Below are positions 32,735 to 42,419 of a DNA stretch of 64,000 nt, piece by piece; the first letter of the stretch is position 1, and every line of letters starts with the position of its first letter. The position numbers and the translations under genes were made by a program. The notes beneath the pieces are model-generated. The model was not told the DNA's origin. It saw nothing but the letters and a program-made list of their open reading frames with translations, and ran no database searches. Origin of the DNA: Aulostomus chinensis (Eukaryota; Chordata; Actinopteri; Syngnathiformes; Aulostomidae); contig JBBMOA010000004.1 in assembly GCA_037954235.1 (NCBI GenBank), forward strand, positions 30,596,920-30,660,919. The letters are read 5' to 3'.

Positions 32735-33000
32735 TCTTTGATCTCTGAATTCTGAGCATTGATCTCCTGCTTCAGTCTTTGATCTCTGACTGATCCGAAA
32801 CTAATCAAAGGATCACATCAGCATATTGGTCCAGTCTACAGATGGTGATTTTACCAAGTGCACTACAGCAGTCCTTGTTGCTGTCTGCTGTTGTGTCACA
32901 GCAAAGTAAGGAAACAGCCTGACGGTCCTCAGGAGGAAATTCAACAACCTCCAAAGATGGAGGTGAATCTAGACCTGCTCATGTTTACTGTCCTTGATGA
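32735..33000 (+). repeat. Repeat G, second copy
   Basis: Bases 32735-32850 match 12880-13030 directly. Bases 32853-33000 match 60889-61040 inverted (ACTACAGCAGTCCTTGTTGC). Confidence 0.75.
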
Positions 33001-33202
33001 ACTTGACAAACACACCACATGTCACACACTCTACAGTTTCAATCTGTTGAGAACATGAAACGTGTGGCCCCAGTGACCCTGCATGAAATTTTTGTCCAAT
33101 TCAAATTTTGATTCATGACCCAGAACCACTCAAAACCCCTGAAAAATAAAGGTTTGGGTGCATTAAAGACATAAATAATAACATCATCATGTTTCAAGGG
33201 GG

Positions 33203-33577
33203 CTGCAGGGTGGTGCAGTGGTTAGCACTGTGGCCTCACAGCAAGAAAGTTCTGGGTTCGAGTACCGGCTCGGGCGCAGTATCTTCTTGTGTAGTGTCTG
33301 CAAGTTCTCCCCGTGCCCTTGTGGGTTCTCTCTGGTACTCCGGCTTCCTCCCACAGTCTAAAGACATGCAATTTGGGGAAAAGGCTGATTGGATTCTCTA
33401 AATTGACTGTAGGTATGAATGTGAGTGTGAATGGTTGTTTGTCCCTGTATGTTGGCCCTGTGATGGACTGGTGACTGGTCCAGGGTGAACACTGCCTTTT
33501 GCCCGTAGACACTGGGATAGACTCCAGCTCCCCCCCGAGTCCCTGAACAGGAATAAGTGGAAGAAGATGAATGAATG
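33203..33577 (+). mobile_element. tRNA-derived SINE, full length
   Basis: The A box lies in TGGTGCAGTGGTTAGC and the B box in GGGTTCGAGTACC, followed by the complete body and a GAATAAGTGGAAGAAGATGA end. It is duplicated with block C; the inverted copy is 59497-59880. Confidence 0.85.
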
Positions 33578-33640
33578 TTTCAAGGTTTTCTTCCCTCAGA
33601 TCTGAAGGTCAAGCTGCATTATATACAGTGCTAATTAGCA

Positions 33641-33713
33641 GGGGAATTAGCTCCAATGGTAGAGTGCTAGCTTAGCATGTGAGAGGTAGAGGGATCCATG
33701 CCCTCATTCTCCA
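33641..33713 (+). tRNA. tRNA-Ala(AGC)
   Basis: A 73-base cloverleaf, GGGGAATTAGCTCCAATGG at the 5' end, with anticodon loop CTTAGCA (AGC) and a perfectly paired acceptor stem. The T loop reads ATCCATG instead of ATCGATG, a change shared with the inverted copy at 59368-59440. The anticodon stem is GCTAG with a CATGTG side rather than the usual GCTCG/CGAGC form. No T-run terminator follows closely. Confidence 0.82.
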
Positions 33714-34095
33714 GAATACTTCAGCTTGTTCTGTTGATCAGAGGAGCTGCTGTGTGATGAATGCTGATGTTTGTCCACTGCTGTGATAAAGTGTCACCCT
33801 GTTACTGATACTGACCATTTCAGCTAATTCCCCTTCTAATGAGCACAGCAGATAATGCAGCTTGACCTTCATGCATGGTTGGATGAGCGTCACCAGGTAA
33901 AGCTTCTCTGGTTGACCAACATGTGGAATCTCTTTCAATACTCCAGTGGTGGTTTAAGTGATGAAAATATGGATTAGTCACTGGAAGTGTGTGTGTGTTT
34001 AAAAAGGCAAAAAAACCTTTTTTTTTCAGCAATAGAACTTTAATACAAACACAAAATGAAAAGCAGAAAAGGCCAGAATCCAAAATATGGATTTA

Positions 34096-34155
34096 CAGAG
34101 GAAGCGTGCTGGGCCCAGAACCCAGAGGTTGATGGATCAAAACCATCCTCTACTA
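34096..34155 (+). pseudogene. Initiator-Met-like tRNA fragment with CAG anticodon
   Basis: The 3' 60 bases match initiator-Met tRNA from the end of the D arm to the acceptor (GGAAGCGTGCTGGGCCCA, then AACCCAGAGG). The loop reads CCCAGAA rather than CCCATAA, so the anticodon is CAG. The 5' acceptor and D stem are replaced by a piece of repeat D (CCAAAATATGGATTTACA). Not a working tRNA. Confidence 0.75.
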
Positions 34156-35720
34156 AAAGAAGGGAATAAAATAAACTTGGTTGTTTTGAAATGTGAATCT
34201 GTTAAAGAGGGGTGGAAATGGTGAGGTAGTCATTGTCCCTTTTGTTTTATTACAGAGACCTCATTGTTACTTAAATAATTTTAATTCTTTACTTGAAGAT
34301 TCACGCTTTTTCGCTCAAAATGTATAAAACTTCTTGCATGTTGGTGCCCCATCACACACAACAGGTGCACTTGTACTCTTTTCACCTCTGACCCACAAAC
34401 ATTCATAGTCTTCCAGTGAACGTCCAATTATCTTCTGAAATAAGTGATGAATCTTTACCTGCTGAGACTCATTATCTCTGACTGTGACTAGCATGTGCTA
34501 GCAGAATACAGCACTCCTTCTTCATTGTCTGTCTTTGTCTCTGACCAGCTCTCCTGCTCTCTTTCCTCCTACCAGTCAAAGCAGACATCTTCACCTACTG
34601 ATCTTGGATCTGCTGCCTGTTCCTGCCTAGTAAAAGAAGGAACCAGCACCTGGTTCTACAGGCTGAATTAACTCCAGGACGTTGGCCAGCCGTGTCAGTT
34701 GAAACCTTATTTGTCCAAATAGAGAAAAAATAAGTCTGATTGTTAATGAAAGATGTCATCATGGCTTTGAAACTGTGGTTGGGGACAAGCCAACATGAGC
34801 ACATTCATGGAAGAATAGCAATAAAAACAGGAAGTGTTAGTTAGCAAGTACTCACCAGTCTTTCACTATCATACATGAGTCTAGTGGAACAAAATGGCTG
34901 CTGCTGACTGTGCTGCCTGGTGGTGGATCACTCTTCACCATCCTCACAGGCCTTGATGGAACCAAAAAGGCGACTTCCTGGAGAAGATCTTCCAGGGGGT
35001 CCAGGTTAAAGCGGTGCCCCAGCTGGCACCAGGCACTGACCCAGGTCCTGCATGTGAGATACTGTCAGTTCTGTTCTGCCCTGCTCACAACCACAGGCTG
35101 GTGTTGAGGCCTGCAGCAACCAGGGCCCCAGTCACCAAGTGTATAAAGGCTGGTCATTGTGGCAGTGGGAGGAGTCAAAATGAAGACAGACCAATGTGAG
35201 CAGGACTTGACTGCAAAAGTAAGAAGAACTTGACCATGTTTCCTACAGTACCCAGGAGGCTTGGTAGTTGTTGAAGGAAGCTCCAAAAGCAAAGAGCAGT
35301 CAGCAGGATATAAAAAGAAAAGATCCAGACAATAAAACTACAAGTAGAAACAAGATGAAATACTAAAAGCTTTGGAAAGATACTCCAAGGTTGTATATAC
35401 ATTATTATATACACTACTATTCTCCATGACTCCTAAAGAGGGAAAGGAAAAATTAGAATGTGGATCAGATCAGCTGATTTCAGTGTTCAGTCCATCCCTC
35501 CATCCACTTTCTATTCTTATCCTTTAAGGGTCACGGGGGGGGGGGGGGGGTGCATCTGTCTCATGCAACCTAAACTAAAACTTCAGTCAGATCAAATTCA
35601 GATTAAAGCAAGAGTTTCCAGATCAAAGTCAGAATTCCTGATGATGTCATCAGGGCTTTGACAGTACCTAGAATTCTGTCTTTGATCTCAGGAGGACATG
35701 AAAGAAACACAATTGAGGAA

Positions 35721-36404
35721 AGTATAAGAGAGCACATTCAGCTTCATTAGAAACACTTGAACTGTTGAACAGTAGAATTTGTTTGAAACAGTTTACAACA
35801 CTGAGTGACAGGATTGAAGAGGGAAGATTTTTCTACTTAACATTTAATTCTAACTTAAAACTGGGGATGAACATTCTCAGTAGTTCATATACTAATATAC
35901 AGAGTAAGTCATGTCATTCCCTTTTGGAAAAAAAAACAAGAAAAAAAACATGTGAAGCTCCTCCCCCCAGCTCCAGATGGTACAGACAGATATGAGAGTG
36001 ACAAGGAAGCAAAGAAGTGTTGTGCTCCTCTCCAGTGCTCTTGTGTTGTTGTGTTCTTCTCAGCTCCATCATGAAGACGTGCTGGCAGTGGGCGCTGGTG
36101 GAAGTTTGCAGCTCTCACTGGAAAGTCCTGAGGCTCCTCCCATTCTGAAGCAGGCAGTTGCTCCTAGCCAGCCGACACTTTCCCTCTCTTGTGTAGGAGT
36201 GAAGAACAAAATCAAAATAAAGAATCATCACTCTTTCATTGGGGGACATTTTTTCTCATTCTAAAAATTCAACAGCTTCTATCATTTCTTTTACAGAATA
36301 TGTCAGTGATATACTAGGATTTTCTGTTGTGCTGTCAAATTAACTTTTATCGATGCTTCACACTTCAGGTGTGAAAGTTTTTCAGTGGGAAAGACATGAG
36401 AATG
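35721..36404. other. No gene recognised
   Basis: The frame at 35977-36264 has a hydrophobic stretch near residues 15-27 but no family match that I recognise, no flanking exon signals and no second copy. I do not call it a gene. Confidence 0.5.
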
Positions 36405-36640
36405 AGGACGAGGCTGATTGATACTCTAAACTGACTCTAGGTGTGACTGTGAGTGTGAATGGTTGTCTGTCTTTATGTGTTGGCCCTGCAATGGACTGGG
36501 GACCCCTCCAGGGTGAACCCACTTCACGCTGAAAGCTGGGGAGACAGGTCCCCCCACCCCACAACCCTTAACAGGATAAGTGGAAGAAAATGAATGGATG
36601 GATGGATGAATGAATGGATGGATGGATGGATGGATGGGCT
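36405..36640 (+). mobile_element. tRNA-derived SINE, 3' half with (GGAT)n tail
   Basis: It starts at GACGAGGCTGATTGATACTC, as at 8380, and ends in a GGATGGAT run at about 36592-36636. The head is missing. Confidence 0.8.
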
Positions 36641-37401
36641 ACAGTTCAGTCACTGTGTCTCTTGTTCCCACAGTGATTTGATGCATCCTACCAACACAGC
36701 AGGACTCACCAGGAGACAATGGATTGTCAGTCATTTTTCACTGACAGCGCTGGAGCCGGAGCCCACAAGGTCACAACTGGCATTGGTGGACTCCAGGATA
36801 TGTTTGGACCTACAGAAATGCACAACCTGTTAATGACAACACTTTCATATATTTAGCCCTGCTCACAGATCTCTGATACAATTTTCAAGTCATACAACAG
36901 GTTCAATGTTGACCCTTCGACCACCGTTACACTGAAGCAGAGTTCAATGGCAGTGTTGCATATGTTGGGAGGAGCCTGTGGCTCTCGGTTCAGAGGATGA
37001 TTTGAAGAATTTGTTGTTGCTGAACTGTTTATGCTTCAATTTCTGGACGTTCACTGGTGGAATGTTTGTGGGTCAGAGGTGAAAAGAGTACAACTGCACC
37101 TTTTTTGTGTGATGGGGCACCAACATGCAAGAAGTTGTCAAACATTTCCAGCAAAACAGCATGAAAATTCAAGTTAAGAATTAAAATTATTTAATTCAGC
37201 ATTTAACTACCAGGCCTCTGGAATAAAACACAAGGAACAACTGACTACCTCACCATTGACTTCACACTGATAACCAGGAGGTAACGTGGTAGTCAGAGCA
37301 GCGATGCTCAGGTCTGTGGACTGAACAATGTCCTCTCATTCACACACACACCACTCTTTCATTTGGGCTCCTTTCTCCTTGTTCTGATACAGAAATTCAA
37401 C
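36641..37401. other. No gene recognised
   Basis: Intergenic sequence. Bases 37075-37145 and 37260-37340 resemble pieces also seen near 34340, 58690 and 47940, i.e. further scraps of duplicated sequence. Confidence 0.45.
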
Positions 37402-37478
37402 AGCTTCTGTCATTTAGTTTCCAGGAAATGTTGATGACACTCTGGGATTTTTTGTTCTCCTGCTGTCACTGTCAAGTG

Positions 37479-37513
37479 CCAGCTTAACATGTGAGAGGTA
37501 GCAGGATCCATGC
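37479..37513 (+). pseudogene. tRNA-Ala 3' fragment, second copy
   Basis: The same truncated anticodon-to-T-arm piece as at 7936-7970. Confidence 0.6.
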
Positions 37514-37542
37514 ATGTGTTCATGTTTACAGCAGACAAGGAG

Positions 37543-37712
37543 GAAAGAGGGAACCCAAGAAAACAAGTCAGCGTGAAAGAGGAGCAGATTTTAAAACTCC
37601 TCATCATTTCCACCTCCAGGAGTGAAGCCCCCCGGGATCCAAGAGGGTACAGCTGGCAGAGTTGTCACTCATTTCTCCACCACCTCACTAACCTGAGCTG
37701 TAGCATCTGAGA
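37543..37712 (+). repeat. Repeat J, copy 1
   Basis: Matches 39620-39788 directly (GAGGGAACCCAAGAAAA, CACCTCCAGGAGTGAAGCC). Confidence 0.8.
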
Positions 37713-37773
37713 GAGGATTTCAGGGACTTTTAGCAGTGGTTCTCACTTCATCTTCTCAGTATAAAGTTTAAAG

Positions 37774-37846
37774 CAAGCTGGCCAGGAGTTGAACCTAGAA
37801 TCGTCTGATCCGTAGTCAGACGCGTTATCCATTGCACCACCAGCCC
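37774..37846 (-). tRNA. tRNA-Arg(ACG)
   Basis: A 73-base cloverleaf on the minus strand: GGGCTGGTGGTGCAATGG, anticodon loop CTACGGA (ACG), B box GGTTCAACTCC. The acceptor stem pairs with two G-T pairs at the end, and the T stem is fully paired. It is one of the better preserved tRNA genes here. The anticodon A34 would be read as inosine. Only TTT runs lie downstream. Confidence 0.85.
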
Positions 37847-37965
37847 TGTGAAGGAACTGCATTGTTCATGTGTGCTTGCTTTTACAGAAAATCCCAACAA
37901 CGTGGTGGCATTTTCAGGGGACAAAATGGTGCAGTGGTCAGCACTGTGGCCTCACAGAGAGAAGG

Positions 37966-38666
37966 TTCAGCTCTCCTCTGTATTTGGTTGCTAGGAACCT
38001 GAATCAGTCCTCAGTGGAGCGGTGCTGCTGAGGCTGAGTGAGGCTTGAGTGAGGGACTGAGCAGGAGCAAACAGGTTCAAGCAGGTTCAGGCAAACTCCA
38101 CTCAGTCCACCAACATCAAAGCAGAGGAACTGAGTTCATCTAACAAAATGGATTCATATCATCTCCACTTGGAATGCTCTGGAACTACAAGTACACTTAA
38201 AATGGCTGACTTAAGACAACAGAAGGAACTTTGAAGTAGATTTGATTTATTTAAGTCAGTGACAGTCATTTTTTTCAAGAACTTAGTTCAGGTAACTTCA
38301 TTGTTTTACTAAGATGAGCTTTAATGTTATAAAATTGAAACAAGACCTTCATGTATTGATGGATCCATCACAAATATGAGCCTTCCCAGTCTGTCAGGTG
38401 GTAGAATTCAGTCAGCACCAATAACAGGAGAGTCAGAGTTTAGAAACCAAAGACAGACATTAAAGTCTCACATTAAAGTGTTATATCTTTGAAAATATAC
38501 TGCAATACATGAAATATTATATTTCCATGGATGGAAACCTCGTTCTTATATTCTTTAATATACTGCAATAGTAATGGACCCTCTATGACACTGTAGTGAT
38601 GAATCTATCAAGGAGTACAAATTATAATCAGAGAATTTTGAAGTCAAGTTTGAGATCAGTTTGATC

Positions 38667-38725
<59 letters not shown>

Positions 38726-39202
38726 GAGCTTTTAAATGAATATTTTAATAAAACGGAACAGGAGACTGAAGAGTGATCACTAAAACCCACAGGCTGAATG
38801 GGACATCTTTTAAAAATATTGAACCACTGAGTAAAACCATAGAAGCGCTCCTGTCTCGTCGGTGCTAACAAGTTAGCTGTTGAGTGAGTCCAGCTGTGCT
38901 GTCTAGGAATCCTGGTAAAAAGCCTCCACACATCAAACAGCTGGTGTGTTGGTGGATCTGTGGATCCTGCTGGAAGAAGCAGGATGGAGCTCTGAATGGT
39001 TCCTGTCTAAAAGAGCTTCTCTGTGCAGCTCCCATCAGCTCCTAAAAACAGGAAACCAGCAGATTCAGTGTTGAACAGTGGCATTAAAATGTTTCAAAAG
39101 CTGTCCTGTCCACCATTTGTTGGTGCAAAGACATTTAAAAACACCAGTTGAACATTTTCCAAAGTTTTCTGTGTAGGTTCTCATTCATCCAGGTCATCGT
39201 AG
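37966..39202. other. No gene recognised; (CT)n tract inside
   Basis: Intergenic sequence. The only notable element is the (CT)n tract at 38667-38723. Confidence 0.5.
38667..38723 (+). repeat. (CT)n microsatellite
   Basis: About 28 CT dinucleotides with one CC interruption near the start. Confidence 0.95.
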
Positions 39203-39297
39203 ATCGAAGCGAAGTAAAACCTGGTCAACTGGACGTAAGTTTACGTACCGTAGTTTAAAACTTTCGTCCAGTTGACCAGATTTTACTTCGCTTCGAT
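39203..39297. repeat. Perfect-type hairpin, 33-bp arms
   Basis: The arms at 39203-39235 and 39265-39297 are complementary with one mismatch (C versus A), around a 29-base loop. The arm begins ATCGAAGCGAAGTAAAACC. No other copy was noticed in the window. Confidence 0.9.
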
Positions 39298-39619
39298 TTT
39301 CCAAAGTTGCTCTCACCTTCTTTCAAACACCTGGAACGATTTCCTCCAAATCAAAAGAAACTGGTGAAAAAAACAACAACAAAAAACTCCTGGAGAATCA
39401 AACTCCACCCTCTGCTCCAACTGGACTTGGGACTTCAAATGACCTCCATTAAAAGCCTGCCTGCATCCCCATTCACTGACTGTTGTGCTGTGGGTCTCCT
39501 GGACAAACATGGCAGGGATCCTCTAGATCTCCAGGAGTTTAAAAAGAGCAGCTCTTTTAAAATGGGTTCTGGCTCCATTCAGGTTTAGAGAGCTGAGATT
39601 AAAATCACACATGAATAAA

Positions 39620-39788
39620 AGAGGGAACCCAAGAAAAAAAAGTCAGAGTGAAAGAGGAGCAGATTTTAAAACTCCTCATCATTTCCACCTCCAGGAGTGA
39701 AGCCTCCCGGGACCCAAGAGGCTCCAGCTGGCAGAGTTCTCACTCATTTCTCCACCACCTCGCTAACCTGAGCTGTAGCATCTGAGAA
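39620..39788 (+). repeat. Repeat J, copy 2
   Basis: Direct copy of 37543-37712. Confidence 0.8.
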
Positions 39789-39929
39789 CAAATCAGTGAC
39801 CCCCTTCAGTCCAGAGCCGACTCCACAAACTCTGAGCCCCACTTTACCCACAGCCAGCCGGCCTCCTCAACACTGCATGACACACGACGACTAAATTGAA
39901 GACTGAGGAGTCTCATCAAGAGATCTGTC

Positions 39930-40110
39930 ACATGCGTCTGCTGTGGAGGGTCAATCTGTCCGTCCACATTCAGATCATTGATGCAACGACTCTGCTATGA
40001 TCAAACTACTCAGGATGAAACAGACCAATGTTGACATCAAGTAGCAACTCAGCAGCTGATCAACAGAGTCCTAAGCACCAGTAGAGCCTGTTCATCGTCC
40101 CTGGGGGATC
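39930..40110 (-). repeat. Repeat K with tRNA-Asn 3' remnant
   Basis: Inverted copy of 61425-61620. On the minus strand its start holds CCCAGGGACGATGAACA, the last bases of a tRNA-Asn plus 3' flank; the rest of that tRNA is missing, unlike at 61362-61435. Confidence 0.7.
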
Positions 40111-40939
40111 TTAGAATTCTTTCTTTGATCTCACCTTGATTTCTCAATGATTTTTTTGTACACACAAATTAGGAGTTGATGGGAGTTGTTGCAGATACCA
40201 GTGTCCAAAGTCCAGCTTGAACCCAGTTTGTGCCACTTATTTGTCAAGCCAGCAGAGATTCTTTTCACTGCCAAGCTAAAGTGACTTCTTTCAACAAAGG
40301 TAAACATACAAAAGGATATTTCTACTGTCAGTTCAAGATTTTTATCAAACTCCTTTTTCATAGCTTCAACCTTCCTCTTGTGTTAGCTTTCTGTTCCCAT
40401 CTCTTATGTTAACAGGTCAGTTTTGACCCACGTCTTCAATCAGCTTTAAAATAAACTAAAAACAATTTTCTATCATCCAAGTTGTTTCCCATCTCTTGGT
40501 TTCCTTGTTAGGCTTCCTTATCCATGGAAATATTGATTTGAATATTTTGTTGTGGGCCTCTGGACCTTTTTTTAGTCAGTAAACCCTCGATTTCAGTTAA
40601 AAAAAATGGTAAAATGAACCTCAAGAAAATCATAGAAATAAACAAAAGGTTGTTGTGTTTCCTGACCATTACTGAGGGGTGTTAGAACACATCTCTGACA
40701 TGGATTGGTTTGATTTATTATTCATTTCAATATTATTAACTATTGTGCCATCCATGGTGTTATGGGTCAGTTTCCACCCTCATATATTTACTTCAAGAAA
40801 AAGACAAAAAAGTCTTTTTTTCAGCAACAGAACTTTAATACAAACACAAAATGAAAAGCAGAACAAGCCAGAACCCAAAATATGGATTTGAAAGGTCAAA
40901 CAAACAACAACCAGTCAAGCAAATCAAACCAACAGAAAC

Positions 40940-41002
40940 CAACTACTGGTTCAAAACCAGTAAAAAACAAAAAGAGGAAAAGTCTCTTGGTGCAAAAACA
41001 TG

Positions 41003-41037
<35 letters not shown>

Positions 41038-41480
41038 AGTTGAACCACAATCCGTTTGTCCTGCTGTCCTGACTGCTTGGGCAGACCTGACTCCTCTTTC
41101 TTCTGGAATCTGGTGGCCTGAGTGGGTTGTGGCTGTGGCTGTTCTGGTTGGTGTTGAGGCAGGGCTGCTGAGGAGGATGCTGGCGTGGTTGCTCTCTGTG
41201 TTGCTGATGGCATGGATGGAGTGCTGGGTGAGCTCTGCAGCTGTCTGAGCAAGGCTGCAGCGTCTGGGTCTCGGGGCATCCGTTCCCTTCCCTCAATGTG
41301 TGGCTTGACCAGGGAATTTCCCAGCTCCTCCAGAAACATTCTCCACTTGCTTTCCTTGGTTCCACTCTTGGTGGATGTGGGTCCACAACACCAATGCATT
41401 CTATGCAGACACATCAAGGATGCTGCAAAACACAAGAATCCACCCTGAGACTTTCTCTTCAACCGTGTTGAGGTCTTCAT
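40940..41480 (-). pseudogene. piggyBac transposase C-terminal fragment, frameshifted
   Basis: One frame (40896-41480) has FLEELGNSLVKPHIEGRER followed by MPRDPDAAALLRQLQ. These match the piggyBac (DDE_Tnp_1_7) region just after the catalytic core (family form LGxxLVxPHIxxRxxxPR). A proline/glutamine-rich linker follows. The second frame (40943-41386) supplies the C-terminal zinc-binding start, VCPSSQDSRTNGLWFNC. A (CA)n tract at 41004-41033 then interrupts the cysteine region. The N-terminal and catalytic parts are absent. Two frames are needed, so it is a dead fragment. Confidence 0.72.
41004..41033 (+). repeat. (TG)n microsatellite
   Basis: Fifteen TG dinucleotides inside the piggyBac fragment. 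Confidence 0.95.
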
Positions 41481-41671
41481 GACTGTGATGATGCAGGTTG
41501 TCTTTCTTATTTTCTTCTTACAAATATTTATAAATAAATATATATATAATAAAGGTTATATTTAGAAAATCAGACAGCAAAAAAAACAGAAAATGCCACC
41601 ATATCATTTACATTTTCTGTCATACATCTGAATGTGTAGACTCTTTTTGTATAAGACCCCTCCATTCCTTA

Positions 41672-41744
41672 GGGCTGGTGGTACAATGGACAATGCGTCT
41701 GACTTCGGATCAGAAGATTCCAGGTTCAACTCCTGGCTCGGCTG
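41672..41744 (+). tRNA. tRNA-Arg(TCG)-like, possibly pseudogene
   Basis: GGGCTGGTGGTACAATGG, anticodon loop CTTCGGA (TCG), and B box GGTTCAACTCC with an intact T stem. The body resembles tRNA-Arg(ACG) at 37774 rather than a usual Arg(TCG). The 3' acceptor strand CTCGGCT leaves two mismatches against GGGCTGG, and one D-stem pair is lost. Confidence 0.65.
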
Positions 41745-41964
41745 AAAGTGAATGTGGAGCAACTTGTCCTGCCAATATTCCATCCTGAAAAACACCTGAC
41801 TGGCAATCAAAGTAGGCTCCAGTGGTGAATGCTGTCAACAATGTTCCCCAAAGCCACCATCCAGCATTATACAAAGTATGATCAGAGATCCCATTGCAAA
41901 ATAAAGTCTTCACATACTCATACATTTAAACCCCCATCTAAATAAATTCTGCTTCCATGCACCA

Positions 41965-42176
41965 TTAAAGTACACAATGCATATTCATACACAAATATCC
42001 ACATATGTACAGTACAGAGAACAAACAAGAACAAGTACAGAGTGAATCCTGGAGAGAAAAGGTGAGGTGCATCAGAAACAAGAGCAGATGTTTGAAAATG
42101 CTTGATGATTTGAAGATGAGAAAGGAAGTGAGAGACCGAAGTGAGGAGGAAAGGTTGTTCCAATCTGATGGAGCTT
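41965..42176 (-). pseudogene. LINE reverse-transcriptase C-terminal scrap
   Basis: The minus strand encodes APSDWNNLSSSLRSLTSF and IFKSSSIFKHLLL, which resemble the last part of teleost LINE ORF2 proteins (WNxLPxxLRSxxSxxxFK form). It joins an oppositely oriented LINE tail at about 42177. Confidence 0.55.
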
Positions 42177-42419
42177 TAAATACAACCGGACAAAGCAGAA
42201 GGCCGTCCCCACTGATCCTGGATCTGCTCGACATTCCTGTTTGTTAAAAGGAAGGTTTTCATCGCCGCTGTTGCAGGATGTGCTTGCTGATGGAGAATTG
42301 TTGGGTGTAGATTCATTGAAGGAGTTTGATGCTGGACCTGCTCTACTAGTAAAGAGTCATGAGAGAACTTTTGTTGTGATTTGGTTCCATACAAATAAAA
42401 ATGACTTGACTTGATTTGG
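42177..42419 (+). mobile_element. L2-like LINE 3' tail
   Basis: Direct match to 49875-50098: AAAGCAGAAGGCCGTCCCC, GCAGGATGTGCTTGCTGATG, and a terminal GTGATTTGGTTCCATACAAA tail. Confidence 0.75.

Larger units (their letters stand above)
33203..35720 (+). repeat. Segmental duplication block C, left copy
   Basis: Matches 57290-59880 in inverted orientation over about 2.5 kb, including the SINE, tRNA-Ala, the initiator-Met-like fragment and a LINE tail fragment near 34560-34640. A third partial copy of its right half is at 48095-48760. Confidence 0.9.
37402..37965 (+). repeat. Duplicated unit I, copy 2, ending in a SINE head
   Basis: Matches 7860-8270 directly, with unit J (37543-37712) additionally present. 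It ends in the SINE head TGGTGCAGTGGTCAGC at 37927, cut off at about 37965. Confidence 0.75.
40165..41480 (-). mobile_element. piggyBac-like element remnant (repeat D copy 2 plus transposase C-terminus)
   Basis: The left part duplicates 9229-9925, including the GGTCAGTTTTGACCC subterminal motif. It continues into a minus-strand transposase fragment. The far end and terminal repeat on the right are not recognised. Confidence 0.7.

Noticed and set aside
34096..34155. Functional tRNA-Leu(CAG)
   Set aside because: The body is initiator-Met type and the 5' acceptor and D stem are missing.
34910..35199. Frames of about 60-65 aa conserved at 34910, 48074 and 58167
   Set aside because: They are conserved because block C is duplicated. 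The frames are short, with no initiation context or domain.
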